Part shown: positions 1 to 10,800 of the stretch, one piece after another
Position numbering within the stretch: position 1 is the first letter of the stretch
Layout: each line of letters opens with the position of its first letter
Source of the DNA: Blasia pusilla
Lineage: Eukaryota; Marchantiophyta; Marchantiopsida; Blasiales
Assembly (NCBI GenBank): GCA_050084515.1
Contig: CM114271.1
Coordinates: 21,762,001 to 21,826,000 of the forward strand
Reading direction: 5' to 3'
Length of the DNA: 64,000 bases
Notes under the pieces: generated by a model
The model's input: the letters and a program-made list of their open reading frames with translations, nothing else
Database searches by the model: none
Told to the model about the DNA's origin: nothing
Made by a program: the position numbers and the translations under genes

Positions 1-400
1 TTGTCCAAAGAGAGACAAGTGGCAAAAGGTTTTTTCCCTTGTAAGCACATGTACTATGTATTGCTGGCAGTTTTAAGAGAGTCGGAGGTAGGAGTAGGAA
101 TCCACCAACCAATTTTGTCCCTCAAAGAAGTGCGAAGTATTTTAAACAAACCACTTTGAGGATGCAAAATGAGGTTTTAGACTGTACTTTCATTTTTCCA
201 TAACCTTCACTTTGAGCTTGAACTTCATTCAGCCTAGGGCAAATGATAGATTTTTTCCAGACCTTGGATGGAAAAAGTGATTGGTTCCACACTTATGATT
301 CCACTGATTTTTCAGTTTTCTAAATTTTGTGCAATTTGCAACTCGTCGGACTCAGAGGGGTTGCCAAAATGTGGAAGAGGAAAAAAAACTGTGGGAGTGC
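1..400. other. Unassigned window edge
   Basis: No reading frame of convincing length or recognisable motif is visible here. The sequence is of mixed composition, without tandem structure, and I see no gene in it. Confidence 0.4.
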
Positions 401-463
401 TTAAGAACTAAGCAGAAAAGTGCAAAAAAAATCACACAGAAAGTTTCCTCTCTTCAACCCAAC

Positions 464-519
464 GGAAACTCTCTTCAAATCACAGGAAACTCTCTTCAAA
501 TCACAGGAAACTCTCTTTT
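464..519. repeat. 21-bp tandem repeat
   Basis: Units beginning GGAAACTCTCTTCAAATCACA occur at 464 and 485, and a partial third unit begins at 506. A CT/TCC-rich tract follows at about 525-570. The motif AGTTTCCTCTCT lies on both sides of the array. It is probably slippage-derived and does not look coding. Confidence 0.8.
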
Positions 520-559
520 GGTTGAAGGTAGTTTCCTCTCTCCTCTCTCCTCTCTTCCT

Positions 560-1440
560 CTCTTCCTCTCCTCTTACCCCACCTCGCATGTTAGGTACAC
601 TCCCCTGGTTTGCATAGTTTTGTTGATGATACACTCCTCGACACAACCAACAAGTGAAGTTTGGCCCATGCTTATTACCATACAATGGCCTAAGTTTCAC
701 ATGCATTGACTCTATGTAACCCCTTTTTGCTCCAAGTGTCACCACTTTCTCTCTAAGGCTACATGATTGTGTGTGTGGGATGGTTGATGCAAGTGGTGTC
801 TTCATCGTGATCACAAAGAGCCCCTCCTTAGTGACTTGCAACTCAACATGCTCTATCAACAAGAATATCAACTTTTGTGTCAAGCCATTTGGTGATTATG
901 AGATGATTTCCTACACTCACACATGTCTCAATAAGACACAATTGAGCATATGATACCAAGAATATATGGCTTGGGCCTCAATCACCCATGGATGGAAACA
1001 GTCAACCCTTGTTATTAGGTATAGGCCTCACATATATTCTTACCCTATAGATGTTTGAAGTTTTGGATGCTCAATAAATTCTCATTCCAAATATCTCAGT
1101 AGTTGTTTCCCAACTCCTTGAAGAACTCCACAAGCTCGTCAAATGTAGTCAGTTTCCATTGTCTAACTCTAGTTTCTCTCTAATCAACAATGTCTCCTAG
1201 CTCTCCATAAAGCTAGATGAGTCTGGGAGCTCAAGGTTGGTCATAGAAAGCCACAAAATATGATTGGTCACATCCACATAGTTTAGACATATGATTATTT
1301 ATCCTCCATGCCTCAATCTCTAATGCATGCATAGCGAGAGAACTTGTGGCAATCTTCCATTGATGGACCCTCCAAGTGTTGAAACACCATCCTCCAAGAA
1401 ATAAATGGATCATTCTTCCTTGCGTCTCATGGCCCCATGT
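560..1440 (-). mobile_element. Decayed retroelement gag-like fragment, copy 1
   Basis: The minus strand around 560-700 encodes a broken zinc-knuckle-like string beginning CWLCRGVYH, with Cys-x2-Cys-x4-His and Tyr where the last Cys would fall. Further upstream on the minus strand, around 1085-1150, a short stretch reads like capsid sequence (LTTFDELVEFFKELG). The same DNA recurs, diverged, at about 26300-26870, so this is a dispersed repeat. Assignment to a gypsy or copia gag rests only on the zinc-knuckle-like remnant and is tentative. No intact frame survives. Confidence 0.4.
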
Positions 1441-1833
1441 GCATCAAACCATGCTATATAATCTACGGTGGAATCACTTAGCTCTTAGATTCTAGTTGCA
1501 ACCAAAAATTATTGGAGGACACCCTCCCACTATTGTCTCCTATCTCCCACAAGTGAAGTGTGGTGCAAATGGTGGATCCCTATAAAGCGCTAGGAAAGTC
1601 TCTCTATAATGTGCCTTCCTCCTTTGAGGATGACTTGTGTGAGCACCACAAGCATTACTTGGATAGATACTCTCTATACCTCATTTCATTGTGCGTACAT
1701 CCTCCACCACTACTCTCACCAACCCTCCTCTCAAATATTTGAAAGGATATTGTGATCATTTTCATGCCTCTCTTATGTGATTCACTTTCACTTTTGCTCT
1801 CGTGGAGCAAACTAGCTCCTCAACAATCAATAG
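1441..1833. other. Unassigned stretch before copia fragment
   Basis: I find no gene in this AT-rich DNA. A short frame at about 1560-1742 has no recognisable motif and is probably chance. Confidence 0.35.
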
Positions 1834-2500
1834 TGTTGGATTCTCAACATCCACTTCTATGAGTACCATTAATATGATCGGCCCCCTTGTATGAGGAGAA
1901 GCCTAGATTGATGGTTCTGACTTTGACGTCAAAGGAGTCATAGTAATATGACGTAGATGGTTTATGGAGTAACGTTACTAGGATTATCTAACCCTATATT
2001 GCATCAGGATGCAAAAATTTTCTAGTAATAGAAATGAAGAAAAGTAGGTAAAAACCCTAGTTTTCCGAGTAGTGAAATAGTCGAGAGCCGCAGCAATAGT
2101 GCATTCTCGTATGTCAAGTTATCTCCGTGTTCAGTTCCATCGAAGCTCTTCTGTGAGCGCACGGACGGACTAGGCCACTTTGTATCTTCAACATTTATAA
2201 TAGATTTATAGTGATTTCATCACTCTGTTTTCTCACATGGTATTAGAGTTGTAGATTCCCTAGTATTTTGTATCTGGCGATCTAGTGTGTTTACACAAAT
2301 TCTTGAGAGATGGCTATTTCTTTTTCAGTTCGTGCTCACCCTCCTCCGCTAGGTGAAGGGAAGTTAGATGGATGTAACTATACATTGTGGAAGTTCAAAA
2401 TGAGAACTATCCTCAAATCATTTGAGATCTGGGAGATGATCACAGCGGTTGATTCGAATCCACAAGCTATTTTGAGTTCTGCATGTTCATCTTCATCTGA
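1834..2500 (+). mobile_element. Ty1/copia family C1, 5' end fragment (LTR, PBS, gag start)
   Basis: The LTR runs 1834-2237 (about 404 bp), from TGTTGGATTCTCAACA to TTCTCACA. It is followed at 2238 by a primer site, TGGTATTAGAG, close to the initiator-Met tRNA site. A gag frame opens at 2310; its first 70 residues contain the copia gag signature GKLDGCNYTLWKFKM. The gag breaks off near 2500 where unrelated DNA begins, so only the 5' end remains. Three further relatives lie in the window: a nested copy at 22229, a half-length minus copy at 39120-41256, and the partial 3' LTR inside the nested copy. Confidence 0.88.
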
Positions 2501-3340
2501 GCACTCAATCTACACTCTCCTTCCCCGAGACGTATAACGTGCGGCAACAAGCGGTGTGGTGCGGAAAATCGACCAGACTATCATCTCATTGATAAGCTAC
2601 CCTCAACTTCGGACATCCCACACATGTCTATGTCCCCTAAACCACATACATAAATGATGCTCTCAGCATCCACACAACCCAATATCCCCAAATAAACTAC
2701 CCAAATCCCGGAATCCTTCACGCGTGCAGGGTAAAGGACCAGAATGGATAACCTAAACACATGTCGATGTCGCTCCTCAGCAACTGCAAATCTTGACCCC
2801 AACTCGGTCGTGGAGACAAATCCTCCAATTAGCAAGTCATACTCCTCTCGTACTGATGCTACTCAGAACTCCTCGATGGATAGTGCGGTTCCAACGGAAC
2901 AGTGCGGCGTTGTAGGCGGCACAAAACGACATGGCCCTCGATGGTGGGATGCGGCACTCGGCGGCATATCCTCCTCAATCAACAATAAACCCACACTCTG
3001 CTCCACAATGACGGTGCGGCTCCGCGATCGAGATGGTGCGGTGTGGCACGGCGTAGCAATTGGTGGCACGTTGCGACTATGAGCATCACGTCACCATACT
3101 CGATCGTCGTCGAGCGACTACCAATCACAACATAGCAGCATGAAATCAAAACTCAAACACCATAATCGAAGGTCATCTGCCATCACTGGTTGATGACCAA
3201 ACTGCGATGATGGTGGCGGCCAAAACAAAGTACGTGGTGGCAACGCAAGTCAGAGAATCAACGAACGTCGTGGAAGACCCTCCACTCCGTACTGGCGGAA
3301 ATGGCAACCAAAGGGTGGACAACGGAGAGTGGACCGTTGA
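2501..3340. other. Unassigned GC-richer stretch
   Basis: The segment has many GTGCGG and CGGCGG-like motifs. Frames of up to about 110 codons occur on both strands (for example 2744-3082 plus), but they overlap each other and show no motif. I see no supportable gene. Confidence 0.35.
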
Positions 3341-3400
3341 CGGTGACGGTTGACCATTGATGGTGATGGTTGACCATCAATGGTGATGGTTGACCATCAA
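3341..3400. repeat. 20-bp tandem repeat (three units)
   Basis: Three consecutive units start at 3341, 3361 and 3381, each close to TGGTGATGGTTGACCATCAA. The last two are identical. Related GACGGTGAC pieces flank them on both sides. The array carries repeated TTGACC, the core of the plant W-box, but nothing shows that it works as one. Confidence 0.85.
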
Positions 3401-3452
3401 AGATGGACCGTTGACGGTGACTTTGACGGCGACCGCCGCTCCGTGTGGCGGC

Positions 3453-4508
3453 TGGTTTAGGGTTTGAACAATTTAACCCAAAAAATGCCTAGTAGTGGAA
3501 GTTTTGCAAGATTGACCATAACTTTTTTCTTGCAGCTCTAAATTGCACATTGTTTGTTGCACAACATGCACAGCTTCACGATCTACAATACCCTTAAAAA
3601 AATATTTAGAATCGGACATTCCAATAAAAACTGACGGGGATTGTCGTAAATCCCAACGTCTCTTTCTCCTACACAAAATTTGGCAGCGCTTCCGCGCTGA
3701 TTTCTCCCAATGAAAATGTAAAACCTGTCAAATACAAATCAGAAAGCTACATGGTGCTCCCAAGAGCATCAGCATGGGGCAACCCGCTCCCATAATCAAT
3801 CTCTATCAGAAATTGGGCAACGCTTCCCCGCGCCACTCTTCCACACAAAAAATAGGCAAATGCAAAGAATAATCAAAGCAGCCCTTGAGCCGGTGAGGAC
3901 TCCCATGAACTGCTGAACAAGGAACACGGTCCCCAATCTGCAAAAACAACGAATGACCAGCGAGCTCCCCTATGAAGCTCTCTCACTCTCTCATTCTCTC
4001 TTTATAAAGTAAGATCTAATCTCTCTCTACACCATCTCACACCATAGCTCTCAAAGGTGTGCACTCTCTCTCATGTCAAACCAAACCCACACTCCTAATG
4101 AGAGGCTTGGGTTACACTCACAAGGCAAGGGATCATAGCTCGGCCACCTCATGCCAAGAGGTTCAACAAAGAGAGAATGAGCTCTCAAGCTCTCTCTCTC
4201 TCTCTCTCTTGGAGGTATATCCCCTTCCCTCTCCCAAGCCCTCTCAAAGGTAACCTGTGCTCGTAGGTCACCTCCTTGGTTCTTGACCTGCTGTAGCGGG
4301 TCAAGGGCCACTTCCCAAAGTGGAAAGTCAACTATCCCCAATATGGAAACTTGCCCAAATTAGTAAGTTTCTCTATATGGCTTCAAATGAGCCGAAACGA
4401 AGTCATCCCGTGGCCTCAACATGTCATCCTCGACCTCCTGGGCCTGTCCTCCACTACTCATGCAGACGCTCTGCTAGATCCCACCGATCTATCCTAACAG
4501 TTGTGACA
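3453..4508 (+). mobile_element. LTR-like repeat (solo LTR), family L, plus copy
   Basis: This 1056-bp block begins TGGTTT and ends GTTGTGACA, so it has the TG..CA ends expected of an LTR. It is matched along its full length by an inverted copy at 7446-8507. A TATA-like TTTATAAAG lies at about 4001-4009, followed by CT-rich tracts, fitting a promoter-bearing LTR. No convincing target duplication flanks it, and no internal coding region joins it to the other copy. A third partial copy is at about 49064-49192. It could instead be the arm of a foldback element. Confidence 0.65.
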
Positions 4509-4875
4509 GATGCAATATGATGATGAATCACATTTAACATAGTGACAAACTATGACAAGTCACTACATCAACTCACATCATCCTCAGCAATAAATGTTGG
4601 CGTAACATATCAAGTTTTCATGGATTTTTACTTTAAAACTTGGATCTGTGTGATTTACTCTAAGAGGCATCAAAACTCCAAATTATAGCATGAACTAACA
4701 TTGAGCAAGTCAATGGCCGTACGGAGCGTGCTTGATGCATTGTTGCAGTGGTGTTGGCGTGACTTTAAGGTGCAAATGGCATGGATGTCAAAGGTGATAA
4801 AGGTGCCTCCGAAAATTTTTACTTGGTGACATAGACGATATAAAAAAAAGTATGAATAAACAATGAAGATAATAG
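4509..4875. other. Spacer between LTR and gypsy fragment
   Basis: This AT-rich DNA has no recognisable coding motif. It may be remnant of the host sequence between successive insertions. Confidence 0.35.
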
Positions 4876-5289
4876 TGTCTCCTGCGTGAGCATCTTCCGT
4901 ATATCCTTCATGAATCCTTCTTTCCAGGTCTCTTTCTTTAGGGAACATTGCTCTCAAGACCTGTGTCGTTGATGGCATGTGTTCCTCCTTGCGACTCAAC
5001 GCATCTGGAATCACATTATCTTTACCTGGCTTGTGAATCAACTCAACATCCATCAACGCCAAGGTATCATGCCATCGTAGTTGTTTCGGTGTCACTCGAT
5101 CCTGGGTCTCAAAATACTTGAGTGATATATTATCGGTGAATACTCGAGTCCTGTGGAGCCCTAGATAATGCCGCCACTTCCTCAAGCAATGTACCACCGC
5201 GAACAACTCTTTCTCGTGAGTAGGCCATCTCCTTTCAGTATCGCTAAGCTTCTTGCTCTCGTATGCCACCGGTCTCCCTTCTTGCACCA
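4876..5289 (-). mobile_element. Ty3/gypsy family A fragment (RNase H to start of integrase)
   Basis: The minus strand reads through the gypsy RNase H end (GRPVAYESKKLSDTERRW, then RWRHYLGL-like KWRHYLGLHRTRVFTDN) and the link to integrase (LIHKPGKDNVIPDALSRKEE). It matches about 57330-57735 of the large family A element. It keeps the residues ETQDRVT and the sequence between FTDN and ETQ intact where the large element has a stop and an 11-bp deletion. The homology stops sharply at both ends, so this is an isolated fragment without LTRs. Confidence 0.9.
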
Positions 5290-6900
5290 ATATATGATAA
5301 GTTATGAAAACATCACTTTTGAGCTCCTTTTTTATTTTGTGAATATTTCTTAATTCATGATTTTTATTTTGAAAATTTTTCCATACTCATATACGCCAAA
5401 AAAATTTTAATTTAAAATATAAGGGAAATAAAATCATTTTGAAGAATTTACTGGAATAACTTTAAAAAGATCCTAATCCCCCTAAATGTCTCCTAGAACA
5501 TATTAAATGAAAATGAAAATGAAAAAAGATCTAAATTTTAACCCTCCCTCCCTTAACTCGGTTACCTCTCACCGTCTTAATTCTTTTTCGCCTTAAATTG
5601 AAAGATGCCTAAAACATGGCGAAGGATGAATCGATGATTGGGTAGATCCAAGGATCCGATATCTTACTCACACATCAGATAAGCGGACGTAGAGCGGTGT
5701 TCTTCTAACAGATGACCTCTAATTAATTATTCCCGGTTCACAGACAATACTACGATGATCGAACAGAGGTGGAATAATGGATGAATAGACAATCGGTTAA
5801 CTTGAGATTGCAAACTGCGGTTAAGATTATTCCTTTACTTGATTACAGGCAAGTTGGAACTTATAGTTGGGCATTGAGTTTGAGGGATGTGGACATCCAA
5901 CCAATGATCGGGGAGATCCAAGATTACAAGTATTGCTAGCCGGTTAAATTTGAGAATTTCCGATTGATTTAAAAGTTGCCCACGAAAACCGGTTGGAATT
6001 CAAGTTGGTCCTTTGTATTTCATATCTCGAAACCACTTCAAAATCCGGAATTACCGTTTCCGATTGGACATTCCCGGCGATGGACCGCGTCCCGCGGAAA
6101 AACTCCCAAACTTTGCATCCAATGTGACGGGTCCCTACAGTTGAGCGGCGTCACGGCTTGAGGCACCATCTCGATGGACGACATCCAAGCGATCCCGCTG
6201 TGCGGTCAGTTTGTCAGCAGTTGGATGTTCCATTGAAGGCATCACCATAGAGGCGTTGACTCTGTAATGTGATGCGTCTCATCCAACGCCTCGTGTTATG
6301 TCAGTGAGCAATCTTTGAGTTTGTCATTCCGTCTCCGTTACCGGTCTGTAAGCTTGGGGTGCGGGTTGAGCTCTACGAAGGCGGCGGAGGATGGTGAAGA
6401 GGCCGGGATGGATTTGATGGAGTGATGGAGGATGGAGGGGGGTCGTGTGTTATACCGAAACGGAGATATCGGTCTCCTCTACATTTTGATCCGCAACGTC
6501 AATCTTATAGTGAAGTATTTTTCATTTTATTTTATTTCTTAGATTCTTGATTTTTTAGGGTTTCTCATGTAGGTATTAGGGTCCTCTTTGTTGTCTCGTT
6601 TCGTTGTCAAGTCATGAATGTTTCCAAGACAACTCATATTGTTCTTCCACACCACCCCTTTTTCTCTATGTCCTTATCCTGTAGCCACGCATGTTTCTCG
6701 CTCACGTTTGACCTATGTTTTTCTCCCTTATCCCACTCTATTCCCATCTATTTTTTCCTGTCTATTCTCTTTCCATATCATTAGTACCTCCATATTACCT
6801 CTACATTATTTTGGGAAGGGGTTGGGCCATAAGTCCTAGGTGAAGATGGTAGATGAGAGTTCATACTAGGGAGAGCATTTCCGTGGATGGGAAGAGAGTC
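5290..6900. other. Unassigned region
   Basis: Positions 5290-5560 are AT-rich. Positions 5900-6480 are of moderate GC with short, motif-free frames, and 6500-6800 is T-rich. I found no family motif on either strand. The last part may contain the decayed 5' portion of the zinc-finger retroelement seen at 7050, but I could not align it by eye. Confidence 0.35.
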
Positions 6901-7049
6901 GATTACCATTAGAGCTAGTTCGAATGGGGATTGTGGGGCGGATTCTGGTGGGGATTGTCTCTCGAGTTTGATGGAGGGGGTCATGTTCTCTTCTTGGTGA
7001 GCGGTGTCCATGTCTCGAACCTCATCGGCCCCTTGCGTAGGCTCATGGG

Positions 7050-7445
7050 TTGTCTAGTCGGGATACGAAATGCCCTTGTTGTCTCGAATTCTTCACTCGT
7101 TCAGGAATTCGCAACCACTTAGCAGCTAAACATCCTGACTTTGATAAATTTGGATGGATGGTTCCTCCTGTCGATCATGGATGCTCACCGGTGCTTCATG
7201 CATCATTGCCCCCTCTCGAGGCATGGGAGTGGTTGAGGTCCCACCTTGGCAGCATCATAGGTCTCTTTGAGACCCTTTTTCCTTGTCCGAGGTTGTTTCA
7301 TAGGATCCCCCACGCCATTCGGGATGAGCTTTGCCAGAATTTCCTCCTTCCCCTATCTAGAATCACGCTTGATCCTATGGATGAGCTCTCGTGGTATCTA
7401 CTACTTCTCCTTCCACGATGGTGTCTTTGCTATACCTGAGGAGGG
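7050..7445 (+). pseudogene. Endonuclease-type non-LTR element, zinc-finger fragment
   Basis: The frame carries a C2H2-like finger, CPCCLEFFTRSGIRNHLAAKH (Cys-x2-Cys-x12-His-x4-His is the visible spacing). A later block has the string SWYLLLLLPRWCL. The same order, finger then WYLLLLFP, appears in the long element at 35461-35790, which continues into a reverse transcriptase. The similarity stops where the minus-strand LTR-like repeat begins at 7446, so this copy was cut by that insertion or by recombination at its edge. A stop follows the LPRW block at about 7437. Confidence 0.7.
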
Positions 7446-8507
7446 TGTCACGACTGTAAGGATAGATCGGTGGGATCTAGCAGAGCGTGTGCACAAGTAG
7501 TAGAGGACAGACCCAGGAGGTCTAGGATGACCTGTTGAGGCCCCTGGAAACCTGAGAGAGCAGGTTTCCCCTTCGTTTCGGCTCATTTGGAGCCATATAG
7601 AGAAACTTACTATTTCAGGTAAGTTTCCATGTTGGAGATAGTTGAATTTCCACTTTGGGAAGTGGCCCTTGACCCGCTACAGTAGTCAAGAGCTAAGGAG
7701 GTGACATGCAAGCATAAATTACCGTTGAGAGGGCTTGGGAGAGGGAAGGGGATATACCTCCAAGAGAGAGAGAGCGTGAGAGCTCAGTCTCTCTTTGTTG
7801 AATATCTTGGCATAAGTTGGCAGAGTGATGGTCCCTTGCCTTGTGAGTGTAACCCAAGCCTCTTATTAGGAGAGTAGGTTTGGTTTGACATGAGAGAGAG
7901 AGTGCACACTTTTGAGAGCTCTGGTGTGAGATGGTGTAGAGAGAGATTGGATCTTACTTTACAAAGAGAGAATGAAAGAATGAGAGAGCTTCGTGGGGGA
8001 GCTTGCTGGTCACTCGCTGTTTTTGCAGGTTGGGGACCGTGTTCCCCGCTCAGCGGCTCATGGGAGTGCTCACCGGAGCAAAGGCTGCTTTGATTATTCT
8101 TTGCATTTGCCGATTTTTTGTGTGGAAGAGTGGCGCGCGGAAGCGCTGCCCAATTTCTGATAGGGATTAATTATGGGGGCGGGTTGCCCCATGCCGGCGC
8201 TCTTGGGAGCACCTTGTAGCTTGTTGATTTGTATTTTTATAGGTTTTACATTTTTGTTGGGAGAAATCAGCACGGAAGCGCTGCCAAATTTTGTGTAGGA
8301 GAAAGAGACATTGGGATTTACGACAATCCCTGTCAATTTTTACTGGAATGTTCAATTCCAAATATTTTTTGACGTTGTCATAGATCGTGAAGCTACGCAC
8401 GCTGTGCAATAAACAATGCACAATTTGGAGTTGCAAGCAAATAGTTATAGTTAATCTTGCAAAATTTCCATTGCTAGGCAATTTTTAGGGTTAAATTGTT
8501 CAAACCA
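7446..8507 (-). mobile_element. LTR-like repeat (solo LTR), family L, minus copy
   Basis: This is the reverse-oriented partner of 3453-4508. On the minus strand it runs from TGGTTTGAACAA at 8507 to GTCGTGACA at 7446. Its length of 1062 bp is almost the same as the plus copy, and the two stay alignable throughout with scattered substitutions. The TATA-like motif of the plus copy is altered here (CTTTGTAAAG on the minus strand, about 7958). No target duplication is evident. Confidence 0.65.
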
Positions 8508-9177
8508 TTAGCGCTCAAATTCTCTGGGTATGCCAAGAAGACACTTACTACTCCTATGTAAATAACATGATATATATATTATTAGATTTTTGAGCCATAG
8601 ATCAACTATTGCAGCATTTGTGCAATATTGAAAGTCATAAAGGACTTATGAGCATGACCTCCATCTTCCTTAACTCACGATGCAACTCAACCTCCATTCA
8701 ATCTACGAAAACCTTGGGTCAATTTACTTGAGGATAGACCTCAACCTCCACAACTATATGACTTAATGAACCTATTTAAGTAAAAACACAACCCTAGACT
8801 TTAAAAAAACATCCCATATTTGATTGTATAAAAAAATCAGATTATGATGATTTTGGGTTGAGGATATCTCCATCATGTGCCCATCGTTTTGCTTATCCAC
8901 AAAATCCCTTAGATTGTATGCACACATCTAACAACTCACTTTTGTAATCCAATGATTGAAGACAAATACCTAAGCTTACATGTCCACTTGAGCTTTATCT
9001 CAATAAGGTTGGGCATGGATACCATCTTTCTACAAGAGTTGTTAGAGGAAGATGTAGTCTGTAGTCTCTCTTCATGAAACTAAAAGACTAGTGCATGCTT
9101 TAATGCTAAGTCCTCTAATCTTGAAGATTCAATTTTTGAGTAATTTTCCACAATCATCTCCCACTAGCTCTCCCACT
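8508..9177. other. Unassigned AT-rich stretch
   Basis: No coding motif and no tandem repeats are seen, only short frames in AT-rich sequence. Confidence 0.35.
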
Positions 9178-9214
9178 AAAGTGTAGATTAGTGGAATCCA
9201 CTAATCTACACTTT
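9178..9214. repeat. Perfect 18-bp inverted repeat with 1-nt spacer
   Basis: The arm AAAGTGTAGATTAGTGGA at 9178-9195 is followed by one A and then its exact reverse complement at 9197-9214. It could form a cruciform or RNA hairpin. It lies in non-coding DNA with no adjacent gene. Confidence 0.9.
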
Positions 9215-10800
9215 GAAATATGTTTAGGTGAAATATGTTTTTAAATCATGATTTGGGTTCATAATCTCCTTGAAAGTGAATGCAACCTACTAAGTAAACA
9301 TAAATATGTAATTGGGAGAGGTATGAAACATCAACTGCCTCTCACAGTTTTAGAAAAAAGCCCTCTCACAGCTAAACAACCAACCTCTCACATTTTAAAA
9401 AACAATCATAATACAATGTATGAATTGGATCTCCACCAATGTAACTTCGCTTTTACAGGATGATGTAGTAATTATGTCCTAAAACCTGATTCATTGTGCC
9501 TTGTTGAGGTTGGGGTTACATCATGCACGGAACCTCTTCAGAATTGAAACCAGTAAATTAAAAAAATAAAAATCCGAGGTGACATCATTATTACTACTCA
9601 AAAGAGTAGCATAAACCAAAGTTCGTTATGCAATAACGATACCCGCAGTCGCAAGAAAGAGGATCTCGAAACACAAGAGGAATTAGTTATGCCTCCTACG
9701 ATGTAAAGGCGCAATCAATGTGCAAAGAAAGTAAGCAATGTTTCGTTAGTACATCACTCATGAAGATCTGAAGTAGTGTGTTCGAGTTGAAGTCGTAGCC
9801 TCGTCCCAATCGTTCACCATAAAACAAGTGCCATGGCATGTCATACGGGCTTGCCATTGACTCAAAGGTAATACAAGTCAAAACCGCCCCGATTCATGGC
9901 CTCGCCTTGCCACCATACAGTCACCATCGTCACATCGTGTCATGCTCTCGTATGAGGCTATGAGTTTACGATGGAACGTAAGCATTTCACCATCATTGAA
10001 TCGTGTCGGATTCGTGTGAGCTCGCCGTAGCCAGGCGGCCCAGGCTAAGCCAGCAATAGCTGCATCATTTATTTTTATTCTCATGCAATCCACACACGAG
10101 CAGCTAACCAATTCCATTGCCCACCCGCACGCTCCGAAGTGCTGCAATCCTAACACGCGGGTAATTACACACCACTGCTTAACAGCGTACTTAAGAGTGT
10201 ACGCCTTCTCTTTTAGCTGATTAGCTCCACGCCCGCCACGGACTGACTCACTGTGCCACCTTCCAGAATTAACACCGGTCCTTGAACCGTCCTTCTGGTC
10301 ACGTTTACCGGTCCTTATACGTTACTGTGCGTCCTACGTGGCAGAACGACCGGACCCCGTCATGGCGCATTGGGACCTTCATCGGTCCTAAATCCCTAGT
10401 GAGTTCTTCGCCGTCTGACGTGGCATGGGTGGCTTACACGACCTTAGTCCCTGTCGCAGTGAGTCAGACGTAGTCAACATTCTCGAAGACCGACTTACTG
10501 GCCCTGCTACGCTGGACGATATATTCATGGAACATAGGGCAGTCTAGTCTACGGGACTGTGCAAGGTCGCTGCCGCTGGTCTTCTCTGGTTAACCGTAGT
10601 TAATCGCTAGCTAACTCACGTTACTCAACAAGTATGCGGCCCTTTTATAGACATTCGAAATGGCAAGGCAATGTTAGAAGTGCGATGTGAAACGCGTTTA
10701 TTCATATCTGTACTATTACGGGAGAGTGCTTTCTCCCCGTCCAAACATCTCCTTATGACACATGTCGATTTCGGTTAATGAATTTGGTTTCGGGTCTTTT
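9215..10800. other. Unassigned region with promoter-like composition
   Basis: From about 9900 the GC content rises and ACGT-core motifs appear, including ACGTGGCA twice (about 10338 and 10419). Several ACCGGTCC-like words repeat between 10270 and 10400. No frame with recognisable domains exists. This could be a promoter or an untranslated transcript region, but no adjacent gene supports that. Confidence 0.3.

Noticed and set aside
3341-3400. W-box regulatory cluster (TTGACC words)
   Set aside because: The words are a by-product of the 20-bp tandem repeat and no gene lies nearby.
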